DNA of 64,000 nucleotides from Methylobacterium sp. DB0501 (lineage in GTDB: Bacteria; Pseudomonadota; Alphaproteobacteria; Rhizobiales; Beijerinckiaceae), in the NCBI RefSeq assembly GCF_011043735.1, contig NZ_JAAKGV010000018.1, positions 124,001 to 188,000 of the forward strand, written 5' to 3'. The position numbers were made by a program, and so were the translations under genes. Below the pieces are notes generated by a model. It did no database searches and was not told the origin of the DNA. It saw only the letters and a list, made by a program, of their open reading frames with translations. The stretch's first letter is position 1. Each line of letters begins with the position of its first letter. Positions 17,042-26,231 of the stretch are shown in pieces.

Positions 17042-20000
17042 GTGAACCTCGCCGCCCCCTTCGTCGCGCGGCCGGTCGGCACCGCGCTCATCGCGCTCGG
17101 GCTGCTGCTGGTCGGCCTCGTCGCGCTGGTCCGGCTGCCGATCGCCTCGCTGCCGAACGTCGAGCGCCCGACCATCGTGGTCCAGGCGAGCCTGCCCGGC
17201 GCCAGCGCCGACACCATCGCGACCTCGCTGGCCCAGCCGCTGGAGGACCGCCTCGGCCTGATCGCCGGCCTCACCGAGATGAGCGCCCACAGCGGGACGG
17301 GCGGCACCCAGATCGTGCTGCAATTCGCGCTCTCGAAGAGCATCGACGCCGCGGCGGGCGACGTGCTGGCGGCGATCAACGCCGCGAGCCGGGACCTGCC
17401 GCAGGGGATGCCGCGCCCGCCGGTCTACTATAAGGCCAACCCGTCGAACCTCGCGGCGATCGTGCTGGCGCTGACCTCCGACATCCTGCCGCCGAGCGAG
17501 GTCTACGAGCTTGCCGACAGCGTCGTCTCGGCCCGGCTCTCGGCCCTGCCGGGCGTCGCCCAGGTCACCGTCTCGGGGGCCGAGCGGCGGGCGGTGCGGA
17601 TCCGGGTCTCGCCGCGCCTGATGGCGAACATGCAGCTCTCCCTGGAAAGCTTGCGCGCGGCGATCACCGATGCGAGCGCGAACCTGCCGAAGGGCGCGGT
17701 GACGCTGGCCGACCAGACCTGGACGCTTTCGGCCGACGACCAGCTGATCCGGGCCGAGGACTGGGCCGAGGTGATCGTCGCCTTCCGCGACGGCCGGCCG
17801 ATCCGCCTCGGCGACGTCGCCGAGGTGACCGACAGCGTCATGGACACCCGGACCGCCGGCTGGTTCAACGGCGAGCGCGGCGTGGTGGTCTTCGTCCGCA
17901 AGCAGCCCGACGCCAACGTGGTCGAGACGGTGGACGCCGTGAAGGCGGCCCTGCCCGAACTCGCCCGCTGGCTGCCGCCCTCGCTCAAGGTGCACACGCT
18001 CTACGACCGCACGGTGCTGATCCGCGAATCGGTCGCGGAGGTCGCCCGCACCATCGCGATCGCGATCGGCCTCGTGATGGCGGTGGTCGGCCTGTTCCTG
18101 CGCCGGCTGGCCGCCACCCTGGTGCCGGTCGTGAGCATCCCGGTGGCGCTCGCGCTCACCGTCGCGGCGATGGCTTCGCTCGGCTACTCCCTCGACAACC
18201 TGTCGCTGATGGCGCTCACGATCGCGGTCGGCTTCGTGGTCGACGACGCGGTGATCGTCGTCGAGGCGGTGGTGCGCCTGATGGAGGAGGGCCGCTCCGC
18301 CCGTGAGGCCGCCCTGGAGGCGGCGCGCCGGATGGGCGCCACCGTCGTGGCGATCTCGGCCGCGCTCGCGGCGGCCCTGCTGCCGGTGCTGCTGATGCCC
18401 GACGTGGTCGGGCGCTACTTCCGCGAGTTCGGGCTGACGCTGGTGGCGGCGATCGCCGCCTCGGCGCTGGTCTCGCTCACCCTGGTGCCGATGCTGTGCG
18501 CGCGGCTGCCGCGGCGGGGGATTCCGGCGCGCCCGGTCAGGGCCTCCCGGGCGGCCCGCGCCTACCGGGCGAGCCTCGCCGGGTGCCTGCGCCGGCCGGG
18601 CCCGGTGCTCCTCGCCCTGGGGCTCAGCGCGGCGGGCTCGGCCGGGCTCTACGCCGCCCTGCCGAAGGGCTTCATGCCGACGCAGGATACCGGGATCCTG
18701 CAGGTGCGCACGGTCACCAGCCCGAACGTCTCCTTTTCCGCCATGGAGCGGCTGCAGCGCCAGGTCGCCCGGGCGATCCTGCAGGAGCCGGCGGTGGCGG
18801 CCCTGAGTTCCTTCATCGGCGGCAGCGGCGCGGTGCTCAGCAACGGCAACCTCTATGTCGGCTTGAAGCCCCTGGCGGCGCGGCCCGGGATCGAGGCGGT
18901 GGTCGACCGCCTGCGCGAGCGACTCGCCCGGGTGCAGGGGGTGCGCACCGTCTTCACGCCGCTGCAGGACCTCAGCCTCGGCGCCTCGGGCGGCGCGGCG
19001 CGCTATCAGTACACGCTGGTCGGCCCGGACCCGGACGCTCTGTGGACCGCCTCGGAGGCGATGCGGCGGCGCATGCGGGCGATGCCGGAGATCACCGACG
19101 TGGTGACGAGCGCCGAGCGCGCCGGGCTCGAGGCCGGTCTCGTCATCGACCGGCAGCGGGCAGCGCAGTTCGGGGTGACGCCGCGGGCGATCGACAACAC
19201 CCTCTACGACGCGTTCGGCCAGCGCCAGATCGAGATGATCTACCTGCCGTCGAACTACGCCCACGTGGTGCTGGAGGTCGAGCCGGGCGCGCAGGAAAGC
19301 CCGTCGGCGCTCGCCGGCCTCTACGTGCCCGGCGCGAGCCCCGACCGGCCGCAGGTGCCGCTCTCCGAGGTGACGCGGCCGAGCCGCGGGCACGCCGCGA
19401 TGTGGCTGCGCCACCTCGACGGGATGCCCGGCGTGACGCTCTCGTTCAACACCCGGCCCGGCGTGGTGATCGGCGACGCGCTGGCGGCGATCCGCGCGGC
19501 GGAAGCGGCCCTGCACTTTCCCGACGAGATCAGGACGGGCTTTCGCGGCGAGGCGGCGGAGGCGGGCAAGTCCGGGTCGCGCCAGCTGCTGCTGTTCCTC
19601 GGCGCCGTCTTCGCGATCTACGTCGTGCTCGGCGTGCTCTACGAGAGCCTGGTCCACCCGCTGACCATCCTCTCGACCCTGCCCTCGGCGGTGATCGGCG
19701 GGCTCATGGCGCTCCGGGTCACCGGCACGCCGCTGACGCTGGTCGCCTCGATCGCCTGCGTGCTCCTCGTCGGGATCGTGATGAAGAACGCCATCCTGAT
19801 GGTCGACGTCGCCCTCGCGCTCCAGCGAGAGCGGGGGCTCGCGCCCCGCGACGCGATCCTGGAGGCGGCGCTCGCCCGGGCGCGGCCGATCCTGATGACC
19901 ACGCTGGTGGCCGCCCTGAGCGCGGTGCCGCTGGCGCTCGGCACCGGGCCGGGGCACGAATTGCGCCAGCCGCTGGGGATCACGGCGGTGGGCGGGCTCG

Positions 20001-20131
20001 TCGCGTCGCAGCTGCTGACGCTGTACTCGACGCCGGTGGTCTTCGCGGTGCTGGCCGGGTTCGCGCGGGGACGGGAGACGGTCGGGGCCGGCCGTCGGCG
20101 GGTTCGGGCGTCGGCGGCCGCGGGTCGATAG
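17042..20131 (+). CDS. mdtC: RND efflux permease subunit, MdtC-like
   Basis: 1029-residue RND transporter, partner of the preceding permease. TM4 aspartates D401-D402 (GFVVDDAVIVVEAVV) and TM10 lysine K915 (GIVMKNAILMVDVAL) are intact, so proton translocation residues are conserved in both subunits. It starts at GTG 17042, four bases after the mdtB stop. Length and motifs match the MdtC/MuxC class. No outer-membrane channel gene follows, so a TolC-type partner must be encoded elsewhere, and no two-component regulator is adjacent. Confidence 0.92.
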   Translation: MNLAAPFVARPVGTALIALGLLLVGLVALVRLPIASLPNVERPTIVVQASLPGASADTIATSLAQPLEDRLGLIAGLTEMSAHSGTGGTQIVLQFALSKSIDAAAGDVLAAINAASRDLPQGMPRPPVYYKANPSNLAAIVLALTSDILPPSEVYELADSVVSARLSALPGVAQVTVSGAERRAVRIRVSPRLMANMQLSLESLRAAITDASANLPKGAVTLADQTWTLSADDQLIRAEDWAEVIVAFRDGRPIRLGDVAEVTDSVMDTRTAGWFNGERGVVVFVRKQPDANVVETVDAVKAALPELARWLPPSLKVHTLYDRTVLIRESVAEVARTIAIAIGLVMAVVGLFLRRLAATLVPVVSIPVALALTVAAMASLGYSLDNLSLMALTIAVGFVVDDAVIVVEAVVRLMEEGRSAREAALEAARRMGATVVAISAALAAALLPVLLMPDVVGRYFREFGLTLVAAIAASALVSLTLVPMLCARLPRRGIPARPVRASRAARAYRASLAGCLRRPGPVLLALGLSAAGSAGLYAALPKGFMPTQDTGILQVRTVTSPNVSFSAMERLQRQVARAILQEPAVAALSSFIGGSGAVLSNGNLYVGLKPLAARPGIEAVVDRLRERLARVQGVRTVFTPLQDLSLGASGGAARYQYTLVGPDPDALWTASEAMRRRMRAMPEITDVVTSAERAGLEAGLVIDRQRAAQFGVTPRAIDNTLYDAFGQRQIEMIYLPSNYAHVVLEVEPGAQESPSALAGLYVPGASPDRPQVPLSEVTRPSRGHAAMWLRHLDGMPGVTLSFNTRPGVVIGDALAAIRAAEAALHFPDEIRTGFRGEAAEAGKSGSRQLLLFLGAVFAIYVVLGVLYESLVHPLTILSTLPSAVIGGLMALRVTGTPLTLVASIACVLLVGIVMKNAILMVDVALALQRERGLAPRDAILEAALARARPILMTTLVAALSAVPLALGTGPGHELRQPLGITAVGGLVASQLLTLYSTPVVFAVLAGFARGRETVGAGRRRVRASAAAGR

Positions 20132-20257
20132 GGGGCGCCGGCGCGCATCCGGGCGCGCCCGCGGTCCCGTGCGACCCTGCCTTCGGCTCCTCCGCGGCGG
20201 CGCCGGCATCCGGCGACACGCGGGCGATCGAGGCGGGGGCCGGATGCCGGGTCGCCC

Positions 20258-20294
20258 TTGACTGTGCGTGAATCGTGCACATATCGTGCGTGAA
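20258..20294 (+). promoter_or_regulatory. Probable promoter and operator of the Xre/RES operon
   Basis: A -35-like TTGACT at 20258-20263 is followed at about 16-18 bases by CATATC/TATCGT. Two direct copies of GTGCGTGAA (20264-20272 and 20286-20294) are spaced 22 bp, two helical turns, and overlap this promoter. ATCGTGC is also repeated inside. Type II antitoxins usually repress their own operon by binding repeats of this kind, so these are the best operator candidates. The antitoxin ATG lies at 20315. Confidence 0.5.
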
Positions 20295-20314
20295 ACAGGC
20301 AAGGCTATAGTCCC

Positions 20315-20716
20315 ATGACCACGACCGCAGAGGTCCGCAGGGGCCACCCGAACACGCTCATCTCGCAGTTTCTGGGCGAGGTCCAGGAGCCGCGGCAATC
20401 GTACATCTCGTCCGAACGCTTCGCGGAGCGACTGGGCATGAGCAAGATGGCATTGGCCAAGGTTGCCGGTGTGCACCGCAACACATTGCACGCTAATCCG
20501 AATTCGGAACAGCTGCAGGATCGCCTCCGGGAGATCACGAAAATCCTGATGTCGGCGAGCGAATTGACCGGAGACATCGAGACCGCGACTTACTGGCTCA
20601 AGAACGAGCCCATCAAGGATTACAGAGGTAAGACGCCTATCGAGCTGGTGGCTTCCGGTCACTGTGAAGCCGTTCTGGCGTATATAGAAGATATCAAGAA
20701 TGGTGCGATCGGGTGA
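20315..20716 (+). CDS. Xre/MbcA-type antitoxin (type II TA)
   Basis: 133-residue DNA-binding antitoxin. An N-terminal helix-turn-helix lies at about residues 32-60 (ERFAERLGMSKMALAKVAGV). The C-terminal half, with TATYWLKNEPIKDYRGKTPI and a terminal helix, matches the toxin-binding MbcA/ParS/Xre-C domain found beside RES toxins. The stop codon overlaps the start of the toxin gene by 4 bases (GTGA), so the two are translated together. The family neutralises RES by covering its active site and autoregulates transcription. A weak AAGG at 20301-20304 precedes ATG 20315. Confidence 0.9.
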   Translation: MTTTAEVRRGHPNTLISQFLGEVQEPRQSYISSERFAERLGMSKMALAKVAGVHRNTLHANPNSEQLQDRLREITKILMSASELTGDIETATYWLKNEPIKDYRGKTPIELVASGHCEAVLAYIEDIKNGAIG

Positions 20717-21246
20717 TTCTGACCTCTTTTGTCGAAGAGCGGATATTCTATCGATACTTGACCCCTCGTTGGTCGCATCAGCCGTTGAGCGGCGCGGGGG
20801 CCGCGATGAACGGGGGCCGGTTCAATCCCAAGGGAGTGTCGGCCCTCTATCTCAGCGCGGACCCGGAAACTGCCTTGGCCGAGTTGCGCCAGGACGCCTT
20901 GCTCGCACCGCCCGCGACGTTGGCGGCGTACAAGGTCATCGTCGGCGACATCGTCGATTTCGCGGGCGGATTCGACTCCGATCGATGGTCCCCGGACTGG
21001 TCGGACTGGAACTGCGACTGGAAATATATGTCCCGCATCGAGCGAAAGATGCCGCAGACATGGCGTCTGTCGAACGAGATCATCGGACAACAATGTCGCG
21101 GGCTGCTGTTCCCCTCCACGCGCAAGCCTGGCGGCACGAATCTGGTGCTGTTCAGTGATCATCTGACCCAGGCCGACAAGGTCGAGGTGCACGATCCGAA
21201 CGGCGATCTGCCCCGGAATCAATTGTCCTGGAATCGAAATAGCTAA
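20713..21246 (+). CDS. RES-domain toxin (NAD-degrading)
   Basis: 177 residues, full length for a RES toxin. The name-giving residues are visible: R36 in GGRFNPKG, E57 in TALAELRQ and S135 in FPSTR. Characterised RES toxins (for example MbcT) are NAD+ phosphorylases or hydrolases that stop growth when freed from antitoxin. Start is GTG 20713, overlapping the antitoxin stop. The pair lies alone between the efflux operon and a LysR gene and is somewhat lower in GC than neighbours, as expected for a mobile accessory module. Confidence 0.92.
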   Translation: MILTSFVEERIFYRYLTPRWSHQPLSGAGAAMNGGRFNPKGVSALYLSADPETALAELRQDALLAPPATLAAYKVIVGDIVDFAGGFDSDRWSPDWSDWNCDWKYMSRIERKMPQTWRLSNEIIGQQCRGLLFPSTRKPGGTNLVLFSDHLTQADKVEVHDPNGDLPRNQLSWNRNS

Positions 21247-21473
21247 CAGATAAAAATCGGAATATCGGCGACTTTCGGCGACAGCGAAATGTCGTGCGCA
21301 CGAGAATTCGAGCTCGATTCTCGGTATGACCTGGCGGGCGGAAGGCGGCGCCGCTCGATGCCGTCGCGCCCCGGCATCCTTCATGCCCATCCGACGTCCC
21401 GGATCCGCACCGACGGCGACCGGTCATCGCGAACGACGGACCCGTCGCTCCGCGAGCAAGCCCCCGTAACCCC

Positions 21474-22355
21474 TCACCCCCGCCCCGTCATCTCCTCCCG
21501 CAACCACGCCGCCACCGCGCGCAGGTCCGGCCGGTGGCGCAGATGTGCGGCGGTCCAGAGCTGGAGGGTGTGCGGGCCGTTCGTGAAGCCGAGCGGCGCG
21601 ACGAGGTGGCCGGCGGCGATCTCGTCCTCGACGAGGAGGCGGGGGGCCAGCGCCACGCCGAGGCCGCAGGCGGCGGCCTGGATCACCAGGTAGAAATGGC
21701 CGAAGCTCTCCTGCGCCGCCGCCGGAAGGTCCGGGTGCCCGATCGCCCGGGTCCATTCGGGCCAGGCCTCCGGGCGGGTCGCGGTGCCGAGCAGGCGCGC
21801 CCGCGCGACCAGCTCGTCCGGGCTCTCGATCGGCAGGCGCCGGGCGTAGTCGGGATGGCAGACCGGCCCGATCTCCTCGCGGATCAGGGTTTCGACCACC
21901 GCGTCCGGCGGGGCGCGGACCATGTCGTTGCGGATCGCCAGGCTGACCGCATCGCGGATGAAGTCGACCTCGCCGTAGCTGATGGTGAGCCGCAGCTCGA
22001 TTCCCGAATGGTTGCGCTTGAACGTTTCCAGGCGGGGGATCAGCCAGCGCATCATCACGGTCGCCGAGCAGGAGAGCGTCAGCGGGCCGGGCTGTACCTG
22101 CGCCACCGCGGCCTGGATGCGGGCGAAGCTCTCGGCGAGTTCACCGGCAAGCCGCGCACCCTCCGGCGTCGGCGCGACGGCGCGGGGAAGACGCTCGACC
22201 AGCGGCAGGCCGAAAAGGTCCTCGAGCGCGCGCACCTGCCGGCTCACCGCCCCGTGGGTGACGCCGAGCTCGAAAGCCGCGGCGCTCATGCTGCCGAGGC
22301 GGGCCACCGCCTCGAAGGCACGCAGGGCGTTGAGCGGCAGGCGCGGCTTGGACAC
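21474..22355 (-). CDS. LysR-family regulator (GcvA-like)
   Basis: 293 residues. The winged HTH is at the N-terminus (LNALRAFEAVARLGSMSAAA, then THGAVSRQVRALED), followed by the two-lobed effector domain. Overall pattern is that of the GcvA/AmpR subgroup. The frame extends upstream to 22409, but GAGGAG lies six bases before GTG 22355 and the protein then begins with the typical SKPRLPLN lead-in, so I chose that start. It is transcribed divergently from the RuBisCO-like gene, with 164 bases between, and probably controls that catabolic operon as well as itself. Confidence 0.9.
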   Translation of the reverse strand: MSKPRLPLNALRAFEAVARLGSMSAAAFELGVTHGAVSRQVRALEDLFGLPLVERLPRAVAPTPEGARLAGELAESFARIQAAVAQVQPGPLTLSCSATVMMRWLIPRLETFKRNHSGIELRLTISYGEVDFIRDAVSLAIRNDMVRAPPDAVVETLIREEIGPVCHPDYARRLPIESPDELVARARLLGTATRPEAWPEWTRAIGHPDLPAAAQESFGHFYLVIQAAACGLGVALAPRLLVEDEIAAGHLVAPLGFTNGPHTLQLWTAAHLRHRPDLRAVAAWLREEMTGRG

Positions 22356-22372
22356 GGATCGCTCCTCGGTGA

Positions 22373-22387
22373 TGAGAGTTTTTCTCA
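22373..22387. promoter_or_regulatory. Candidate LysR operator
   Basis: Inverted repeat TGAGA-gtttt-TCTCA in the divergent promoter region, close to the lysR start. LysR proteins bind dyads with a T...A ends pattern of similar size. It is the only clear dyad I see in the 164-bp interval. Confidence 0.4.
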
Positions 22388-22519
22388 CAGCTCCCTGCGC
22401 CGAACTCAAGTTCCGGCCGGACCGGCGCTTCGCTAGGCTAGCGCCGCATCGTCCCGGAGTGAGAGCATGATCCCTCGTTCGCCCGTCCCGGTCGCCGCCG
22501 CCCGCCGGGGCGCCTGACG

Positions 22520-23782
22520 ATGGCTCAGCCCCCGATCCGGATCGAGGCCGATTACCTCCTCGAGACCGCGGGCGATCCCCGCCGGGTGGCGGAGACGATG
22601 GCCGGCGAGCAATCGAGCGGCACCTTCGTGCCGGTGCCCGGCGAGACGCCGGAGCTGAAGGCCCGCTCGGCCGCCCGGGTCGAGCGCCTGGACCTCCTCG
22701 ACGAGCCGGTCCACAGCCCCTCGCTGCCGACCACCGCCGCGGTCGATCCGGCAGACTTGCGCCGCGCCCGCGTCACCCTGTCCTGGCCGATCGAGAATCT
22801 CGGGCCGTCGCTGCCGAACCTGCTCGCCACCGTCGCCGGCAACCTGTTCGAGCTGCGCCCGATCACCGGCCTTCGCCTCCTCGACATCCGCCTGCCGCAG
22901 GCCTTCGCCGACGCCTATCCGGGCCCGCGCTTCGGGGTCGAGGGCACGCGCCGCCTCGCGGGGGTGCAGGGCCGTCCGATCATCGGCACCATCATCAAGC
23001 CGAGCGTCGGCTTCGGGCCGGACGAGACCGCCGCCCTGGTGCGGACCCTGTGCGAGGGCGGGATCGACTTCATCAAGGACGACGAGTTGCAGGCCGACGG
23101 GCCGCATTGCCCGTTCGAGGAGCGGGCCCGCGCGGTGATGCGGGTCGTCGACGACCATGCCGAGCGGACCGGCAGGAAGGTGATGGTCGCCTTCAACCTC
23201 ACCGGCGAGATCGACCGGATGCGCCGGCGCCACGACCTGGTGCGCGACCTCGGCGGCACCTGCGTGATGGCGAGCCTCAACTCGGTCGGCCTCGTCGGCA
23301 TGATCGAGCTCGCCCGGATGAGCGAATTGCCGATCCACGCCCACCGCAACGGCTGGGGATACCTCACCCGGCACCCGCTGCTCGGCTGGTCCTACGTCGC
23401 CTGGCAGAAGATCTGGCGGCTCGCCGGCGCCGACCACATGCACGTCAACGGCCTCGACAACAAGTTCTCGGAGGACGACGACAGCGTCGTCGCCTCGGCC
23501 CGCACCTGCCTGACCCCGCTGTTTCCCGACAAGCCGTGCCTCGCCATGCCGGTCTTCTCCTCCGGCCAGACGGTGCGGCAGGCGCCCGGCACCTATGCGG
23601 CCCTCGGCTCGACCGACCTCATCGTCACGGCGGGCGGCGGCATCGTCGCCCATCCGGGCGGCCCGGGCGAAGGGGTGGCGGCCCTCCGCCAGGCCTGGGA
23701 GGCGGCCGTCGCCGGAATCGACCTCGCGGAGCATGCCCGCTCCCATCCGGCGCTGGCGCAGGCGCTGGAGGGCGCGGCGTGA
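22520..23782 (+). CDS. RuBisCO-like protein (OiaX/OiaT-type, sugar-acid catabolism)
   Basis: 420-residue type IV RuBisCO (RLP). The C-terminal TIM barrel keeps K160 in GTIIKPSVG, the carbamylation lysine and metal ligands K186-D187-D188-E189 (DFIKDDE), the HxHR motif at 273-276, SSGQ at 347-350 and the phosphate-binding GGGIVAHPGG. The loop-6 lysine motif of true RuBisCO is replaced (HVNGLDNKF), so it should not fix CO2. RLPs directly followed by a DUF1537 kinase are known from D-apiose/isoapionate catabolism, where they act on 3-oxo-isoapionate 4-phosphate as decarboxylase (OiaX) or transcarboxylase (OiaT). Which of these it is cannot be settled here. It is the first gene of a three-gene operon, overlapping the kinase by 4 bases. 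Confidence 0.85.
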   Translation: MAQPPIRIEADYLLETAGDPRRVAETMAGEQSSGTFVPVPGETPELKARSAARVERLDLLDEPVHSPSLPTTAAVDPADLRRARVTLSWPIENLGPSLPNLLATVAGNLFELRPITGLRLLDIRLPQAFADAYPGPRFGVEGTRRLAGVQGRPIIGTIIKPSVGFGPDETAALVRTLCEGGIDFIKDDELQADGPHCPFEERARAVMRVVDDHAERTGRKVMVAFNLTGEIDRMRRRHDLVRDLGGTCVMASLNSVGLVGMIELARMSELPIHAHRNGWGYLTRHPLLGWSYVAWQKIWRLAGADHMHVNGLDNKFSEDDDSVVASARTCLTPLFPDKPCLAMPVFSSGQTVRQAPGTYAALGSTDLIVTAGGGIVAHPGGPGEGVAALRQAWEAAVAGIDLAEHARSHPALAQALEGAA

Positions 23783-25170
23783 GCGCAAGGTCCGAGACGC
23801 CCCGCCCGCTCCCCGACGGTCCCCTCGTCGCCTTCTACGGCGACGACTTCACCGGCTCCTCGGCGGCGATGGAGGTGCTGGCCTTCGCCGGGCTCGAGAC
23901 CGTGCTGTTCCTCAGCACCCCCACCCCCGAGCGCCTGGCCGCCTTCGCCGGAGCCCGCGCCGTCGGCATCGCCGGGGTGGCGCGCTCGCAGCCGCCGGCC
24001 TGGATGGACCGGGAACTGCCCGGGCCGTTCCGGCTGCTCGCCTCGCTCGGCGCGCCGGTGGCGCATTACAAGGCCTGCTCGACCTTCGATTCGGCGCCGC
24101 ATGTCGGTTCGATCGGCCGGGCCGCCGAGATCGGGCGCGGGATCTTCTCCGGCGACTGGATCCCGATGGTGGTCGCCGATCCCGGGATGGGACGCTACCA
24201 GAGCTTCGGCCACCTGTTCGCGATGGCCCACGGCACCGGCTACCGCCTCGACCGCCACCCGACCATGGCCCGCCACCCGGTCACGCCGATGGACGAGGCC
24301 GATCTCGGTCGCCACCTCGCCCGCCAGACCGCCCTGCCGGTCGGCCTCGTCGATTTCGTCGGGATGAAGCGGGGGGAGGGGGAGGCGGCCCTCGACCGGG
24401 CGCGGGCGGAGGGCGCGGCGATCGTCTCCCTCGACGTGCTCGATGCCGAGACCCTGGCCGAGGCCGGCCGGCTGATCTGGGAGCTGGGCGGATCCCGCGT
24501 CTTCGCCGTCGGATCCCAAGGCGTCGAGGCCGCCCTCGTCGCCCATTGGCGCGACGCCGGCCTCCTGCCGGCCGAGGCGCCGGTGCCCCGCTGCACGCCG
24601 GTGGCGCGGATCGCGGTCGTCTCCGGCTCGGTCTCGCCGGCGACCGCCGGCCAGATCGCCCACGCGCTCGGGCACGGCTTTGCCGGCATCCGGCTCGATG
24701 CGCGGCGGGTGGTCGACGCGGACGCCTTCGCGCGCGAGATCGGCCGCGCCGTGATGGAGGCCCGCGCCGCCCTGAGCGAGGGCCGCGACCCCCTGATCTA
24801 CAGCGCCGCCGGCCCCGACGACCCGGCCGTGGCGTCCTTGCGCGAGGCGGTGGCGGGCGCCGGCCTCGATCCGGGCGCGGCGAGCGACCGGCTCGGGGCC
24901 GGGCTCGGGCGGGCCCTGCGGGAGATCGTGCTGGCGGCCGGCCTGACCCGGGCGGTGATCGCCGGCGGCGACACCTCGGGCCACGCCGCGATGCAACTCG
25001 GGATCGACGCGCTCACGGCGCTCAGTCCCCTCGATCCGGGCTCGCCGCTGTGCCGCGCCCACGGCCCCGATACGCCGCTCGACGGGCTCGACCTCGCCCT
25101 CAAGGGCGGGCAGGTCGGTCGGCCGGACTTCTTCCTGGCCGTCAAGCAGGGCGGCCGCGCCCCTTCGTGA
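23779..25170 (+). CDS. Four-carbon acid sugar kinase family (DUF1537), OiaK-like
   Basis: 463-residue ATP-dependent sugar-acid kinase. The N-terminal substrate domain begins LVAFYGDDFTGSSAAMEVLA (the D-D-x-T-G motif of the family), and the C-terminal nucleotide domain contains VVSGSVSPATAGQIAHA and AVIAGGDTSGHA. Family members phosphorylate 3-oxo-tetronates or 3-oxo-isoapionate. Start GTG 23779 overlaps the RLP stop (GTGA), giving tight coupling. By context it should make the phosphorylated substrate that the RLP then acts on. Confidence 0.87.
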   Translation: MSARSETPRPLPDGPLVAFYGDDFTGSSAAMEVLAFAGLETVLFLSTPTPERLAAFAGARAVGIAGVARSQPPAWMDRELPGPFRLLASLGAPVAHYKACSTFDSAPHVGSIGRAAEIGRGIFSGDWIPMVVADPGMGRYQSFGHLFAMAHGTGYRLDRHPTMARHPVTPMDEADLGRHLARQTALPVGLVDFVGMKRGEGEAALDRARAEGAAIVSLDVLDAETLAEAGRLIWELGGSRVFAVGSQGVEAALVAHWRDAGLLPAEAPVPRCTPVARIAVVSGSVSPATAGQIAHALGHGFAGIRLDARRVVDADAFAREIGRAVMEARAALSEGRDPLIYSAAGPDDPAVASLREAVAGAGLDPGAASDRLGAGLGRALREIVLAAGLTRAVIAGGDTSGHAAMQLGIDALTALSPLDPGSPLCRAHGPDTPLDGLDLALKGGQVGRPDFFLAVKQGGRAPS

Positions 25171-25183
25171 GGAGACGGACACC

Positions 25184-25945
25184 ATGCAGAGGCTCGCAGG
25201 TAAGGTCGCCCTCGTCACCGGCGCCGCCCGGGGCATCGGCTACGCCGTCGCCGCCGCCTTCGTGCGCGAGGGCGCGCGGGTCGTCGTCGCCGACGTGAAC
25301 GGGGCCGGGGCGGCGGAGGCCGCGGCGAGCTTGGGCGAGGCGGCGATGCCGGTCGCGGTCGACGTCGCGAGCCCGGATTCCGTCGCCGCCCTGATGGCGG
25401 CGATCCTCGCCGCCCATGGCCGCGTCGACATCCTGGTCAACAATGCCGGGATCGGCGCCAACACGCCGTTCCTCGAGACCAGCCTCGCCGACTGGAACCG
25501 CATCCTCGGCGTGAACCTCACCGGCGCCTTCATGGTGGCGCAGGCCTGCGCCCGCGAGATGGTGCGGATCGGCGGCGGCAAGATCATCAACATCGCCTCG
25601 CTGTCGGGCCAGCGCGGCGGCAACGGCCGGGCGGCCTACGGCTCGGCCAAGGCGGGGCTCGAGCTGCTCACCAAGGTGATGGCGGTGGAGCTCGCCCGGC
25701 ACCACATCAACGTCAACAACATCGCGCCGGGCGCGATCGAGACCGAGATCGCCAAGGCGATGCACGACCGCGCGACCCGCGAGGCCTACGCCGCCCGCAT
25801 CCCGATGACCCGCTACGGCACGCCCGAGGAGATCGCCGACGCCGCAGTGTTCCTGTGCTCGGACGAGGCCCGCTACATCCACGGCCACACCCTCAACGTC
25901 GATGGCGGGTTTCGCGAGGCCGGGCTGATGTTCAAGACGGATTGA
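25184..25945 (+). CDS. SDR-family sugar or sugar-acid dehydrogenase
   Basis: 253-residue classical short-chain dehydrogenase. The Rossmann TGAARGIGYAVA motif, NNAGIG, the catalytic serine in NIASLSGQ, YGSAKAG (Y and K) and the C-terminal DGGF are all in place. An AGGAGA precedes ATG 25184 and only 13 bases separate it from the kinase gene. In this operon it probably oxidises the sugar acid to the 3-oxo acid used by the kinase, but the substrate is inferred from context only. Confidence 0.9.
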   Translation: MQRLAGKVALVTGAARGIGYAVAAAFVREGARVVVADVNGAGAAEAAASLGEAAMPVAVDVASPDSVAALMAAILAAHGRVDILVNNAGIGANTPFLETSLADWNRILGVNLTGAFMVAQACAREMVRIGGGKIINIASLSGQRGGNGRAAYGSAKAGLELLTKVMAVELARHHINVNNIAPGAIETEIAKAMHDRATREAYAARIPMTRYGTPEEIADAAVFLCSDEARYIHGHTLNVDGGFREAGLMFKTD

Positions 25946-26022
25946 GTGCGTGCCGGTCGGGCGACAACGGACAGAGATCCGGCCCCGCCGTCTCTAGGTA
26001 TATTTTGCAAAATTTGCTGCCC

Positions 26023-26052
26023 GTTTTGCGGCAAAAATCTGCGACAAAGCAA
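26023..26052. repeat. Dispersed repeat block 1, copy A
   Basis: 30-bp block matching 58937-58966 at 27 of 30 positions by my alignment (core AAAATCTGCGACAAA). In the other copy this block is 14 bases from block 2; here about 235 bases separate them. Confidence 0.75.
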
Positions 26053-26107
26053 CAATATAAGAGAATATTTGATTATTCTATACAGATATTAAATCCGTTT
26101 TGTCCTC

Positions 26108-26231
26108 CTGGGACCACGTCGCGGAGCCCGGAATCCAGACATTCGAGTGGTGGAAGATGAAGCGGAACGAGGACCGCTTCGTTCCGAGCCATCCGCGGTT
26201 CTGGATTCCCGGCTTCGCGACGCGGCCCCGG
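26108..26231. repeat. Large composite palindrome
   Basis: Arms 26108-26139 and 26200-26231 are imperfect inverted repeats; the inner 20 bases (26120-26139 against 26200-26219) pair at 18 of 20. A second perfect 8-bp dyad, CGGAACGA (26163-26170) and TCGTTCCG (26179-26186), sits in the middle, so the RNA or single-strand DNA could fold as a nested cruciform. The right end, CGCGGCCCCGGAATGACG at 26221-26238, recurs with one change at 47598-47615. Confidence 0.7.

Noticed and set aside
16943-20662. 1239-codon minus-strand frame opposite mdtC
   Set aside because: No motifs, biased low-complexity translation, and covers a plus-strand gene with intact RND catalytic residues.
22520-23782. Functional RuBisCO large subunit
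   Set aside because: Loop-6 lysine motif is missing, there is no phosphoribulokinase or small subunit, and the neighbour is a DUF1537 kinase.
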